64,000 bases of DNA from Atherinomorus stipes (Eukaryota; Chordata; Actinopteri; Atheriniformes; Atherinidae). This document shows, in pieces, positions 60,901-63,900 of this stretch (its first letter is position 1; each line of letters begins with the position of its first letter). Below the pieces are notes generated by a model, which saw nothing but the letters and a program-made list of their open reading frames with translations, did no database searches and was not told the origin of the DNA. The DNA is taken from contig JALJCO010012873.1 of NCBI GenBank assembly GCA_023101725.1, forward strand, positions 990,001-1,054,000, read 5' to 3'. Both the position numbers and the translations under genes were made by a program.

Positions 60901-63900
60901 AAAACTTACAAAAAGAAGACTGATACATTTTCTTCAATCAGATTTTCTTCATTTTGACTTTACAGTCTAAAAAAAGGTTGGATAAATTTAAAAGAAATGT
61001 AAATGTGGGGAATAATGAGGGGGAAAGCCCTATAACCTAATGACAACTTTTAGTGTCATGTTGTGGTAATTCAACAAAATTATTCTATGAAAAAAAAAAA
61101 ACATTTGTTGGTTCTTAATTATTTTTAGTCAAATAGAGCCATTATGGAAAGTCCAAAAGAGCCACTTGTGGCTCTGGAGCAACAGGTTGCAGACCCCTGA
61201 CCCAGACCCTGATCCTAATCCTGGGGCACAAACAAGTTACAACGTGGCCTCCAGCAAAACCCACATCATGAATGAAATAATATTTGGCATAAAGGAGAGA
61301 TTCCAGTGTTTGCCTGGTCTGAGGGTCCGTCCTGACAGGGCGTTCAATGTACTATTCAATAATGTGCCAATGCCGTGGAGCTGGTACCCGATGATCACAT
61401 ATGCAGCATCATGACTTGAGGGAAAATCACTGTGTGTGATTAAATATTTCACAAACGTTTCAATTTGAAATGGTTTGAAGAAAAGCAGCTTATCCATATT
61501 TTTTGTAGCTACAAATTTTAGCCATGAGGCGGATTCAATACTCAGGATTTCCACATCTTCTGCTTCGAAATGGGTAACATCTGATAACTGAATGAAATAG
61601 GATCACATAAATTGAAACCAAGTGATTATTAGAATAAAGCTGACAATCAAATAACTTAAGTCATCAGTAGTACAGTGAGTTACTGCGTTTTACATCCTTA
61701 CACACTGACAATCACTGGCAATCCTCCACCAAGTGTGGCAGCGGGCGGTACTGGATGCAGATGTGTTGCTTTTTCCCACCAGTATTATTATTTTCTCCTC
61801 CTCATAAGCTTCAAGGAGGACCTGTAATTCCGTCTGTGAACAGTAGGGTGCTCAACATTTAGCCATTTTCATCCTGATTTCTGAGCTCCATAGGTGATGC
61901 CTCTCATTCTCCTGGCTTAACCAGGCCGGCTTGTGAAAGCTGATTCATAGCTGGAGTTGTGGAGCCAACAGAGCGGGATAAGTTTTCAGAGGATTTAGCA
62001 AGTCAGAGCTCAGGCTTTGTTGCAGCATTTGTTAAGCCCCCTTTCTGGAATATGCCCCAGGAGCCCCATCATGCTTGTTTACTTGTTTTATTTTTTGTTT
62101 GTTTGTTTTCAATATTTCTGTTGAACCACAATAGAAAATCAATGCTATGTAAAGGGAAGGTATGTACTTTCAAGCACAACTTTATGATTGGTACCGAACG
62201 GACAAACAGGGATATCAGAATAAGGTTCTGGAGTCAGTGGTGATCCGTATATCCAGAACCTGGAACCAAATTCTATTCCCAGGACCATCATGGAGACCCT
62301 TCCAGAATCTGGGAGTGGATGGGATGAAATGACCTGGTATGAGTCCAGACCTCAACCTAGTAGGCTCAGCTGTACCAGAGTGACCACCACAACCATGCTG
62401 GTTGAAGAATGGGATGCCATCCCACAGCTATATGTTACCAGACTGGTGACCAGCAGGAGGAGGAGGTACCAAACTGGTGTGGCTGGTATGGATCTTCATC
62501 ACTACTACTGTAAATAGACTTGTAGTTCTCGAGACTGGTTTTGGTCTCGAGACCGGACCGGCCTTGGTCTTGGTCTTGTCTCGGGTCCATCGGTCTCGCA
62601 ATGTCTTGGACTTGCCGAGTGGTCTCGAAGGTATTTGTAACCTATAATATCCAGGCAGGAACAGTATTTTTTTATTTATGTCATTATATGCCCCCTTCAA
62701 GTACCAATCAAATACCAAATAATACAATCTCATTCTGTATTTATACAAATCAGTTGAACCCAGTATGGTGCTTACGAAGGTTCTACAACTCGTGCAGAAT
62801 GGCAAAAAAAAAATAATTTTTTTTTTTGGTCTTGGTCTCGGTCTGGAGCTGAACTAGTCTTGGTCTTGATACTCTTTGGTCTTGGTAGTGTCTTGTTCTC
62901 AGTTTAGGCGAGGGTTACTCAATTCGGTTCTACGAGGGCAAAATCCAGCAGGTTTTCCTGCTCTAACACACCTGACTCAAATTGAATAGGTCCAATAGCC
63001 AATCAAGCTCTGCACAATAACTCATTAACTTGTGTTGGAGCACGGATTCATGGAAAACCTGCTGGAATTGCGGCCCTCATAAGACCGAACTGAGTAACCC
63101 TGGTGGTCTTGACTACAACTCTACTATTGAAGTGTCTGACAATGGACAATGAATAAAATGTAAAAATGGCAGATATGTGGTGTTTTCTCTTGGTTATTTT
63201 ATCAAAGGGGAGAAACAATTAACCAAACATTATTAAAAATATTTAATATTTAACGATGTTTATTCTTTGTTTATTTGGAGGTGGTTTTACCTGGAGTTAA
63301 GTTCTACTTTCTCCGTTTCCCAGCGAGCCTGAAGCTGCATGGTCTCTTTCAGCTTATCCTTCAGCTGCATCTCTGCAGTACCACAGGTGTTTTCCTTTGT
63401 CACTCTGGCCTCCAAGCTGATGCATGCAACCTGGAGTTTCTGGCTCATGGCAACGCACTCGCCACGCATATCAGACAGAGTTCTGTTGAAAAGAATTACA
63501 GTATGCGCAGCAAGAATATACAGAATGCATCAAAGCATGAGACAGAGGAGAAAATACTGACATGCTGGTTTACATGTGAGTTTTGAGTCTAAGATCTGCC
63601 TGCATGAAGATGATTAAACTGGGGGATCAATGCTTACTTTGAAGTGCTGTTACAATACAGCCTCTGTCATGACAAAGCTGTCAACAAGCTGAGCAATCAC
63701 CATGAAAGCAAATCACTCTTCAGCAAAATTAAAATGGTGGTTATACGTTTGGGAGTCTTCCTCAGGCCAAGAGCTCAAGCTTGGTGCTGATGGATGATTT
63801 CAACAGTGAACACCGACACTTTAACCCATCTGCCCCCCTCTCAGACGGAGGAACAATAAGCAGGGGGACCTGCGACCCTGATGACCCGCTCTACTTTCAT

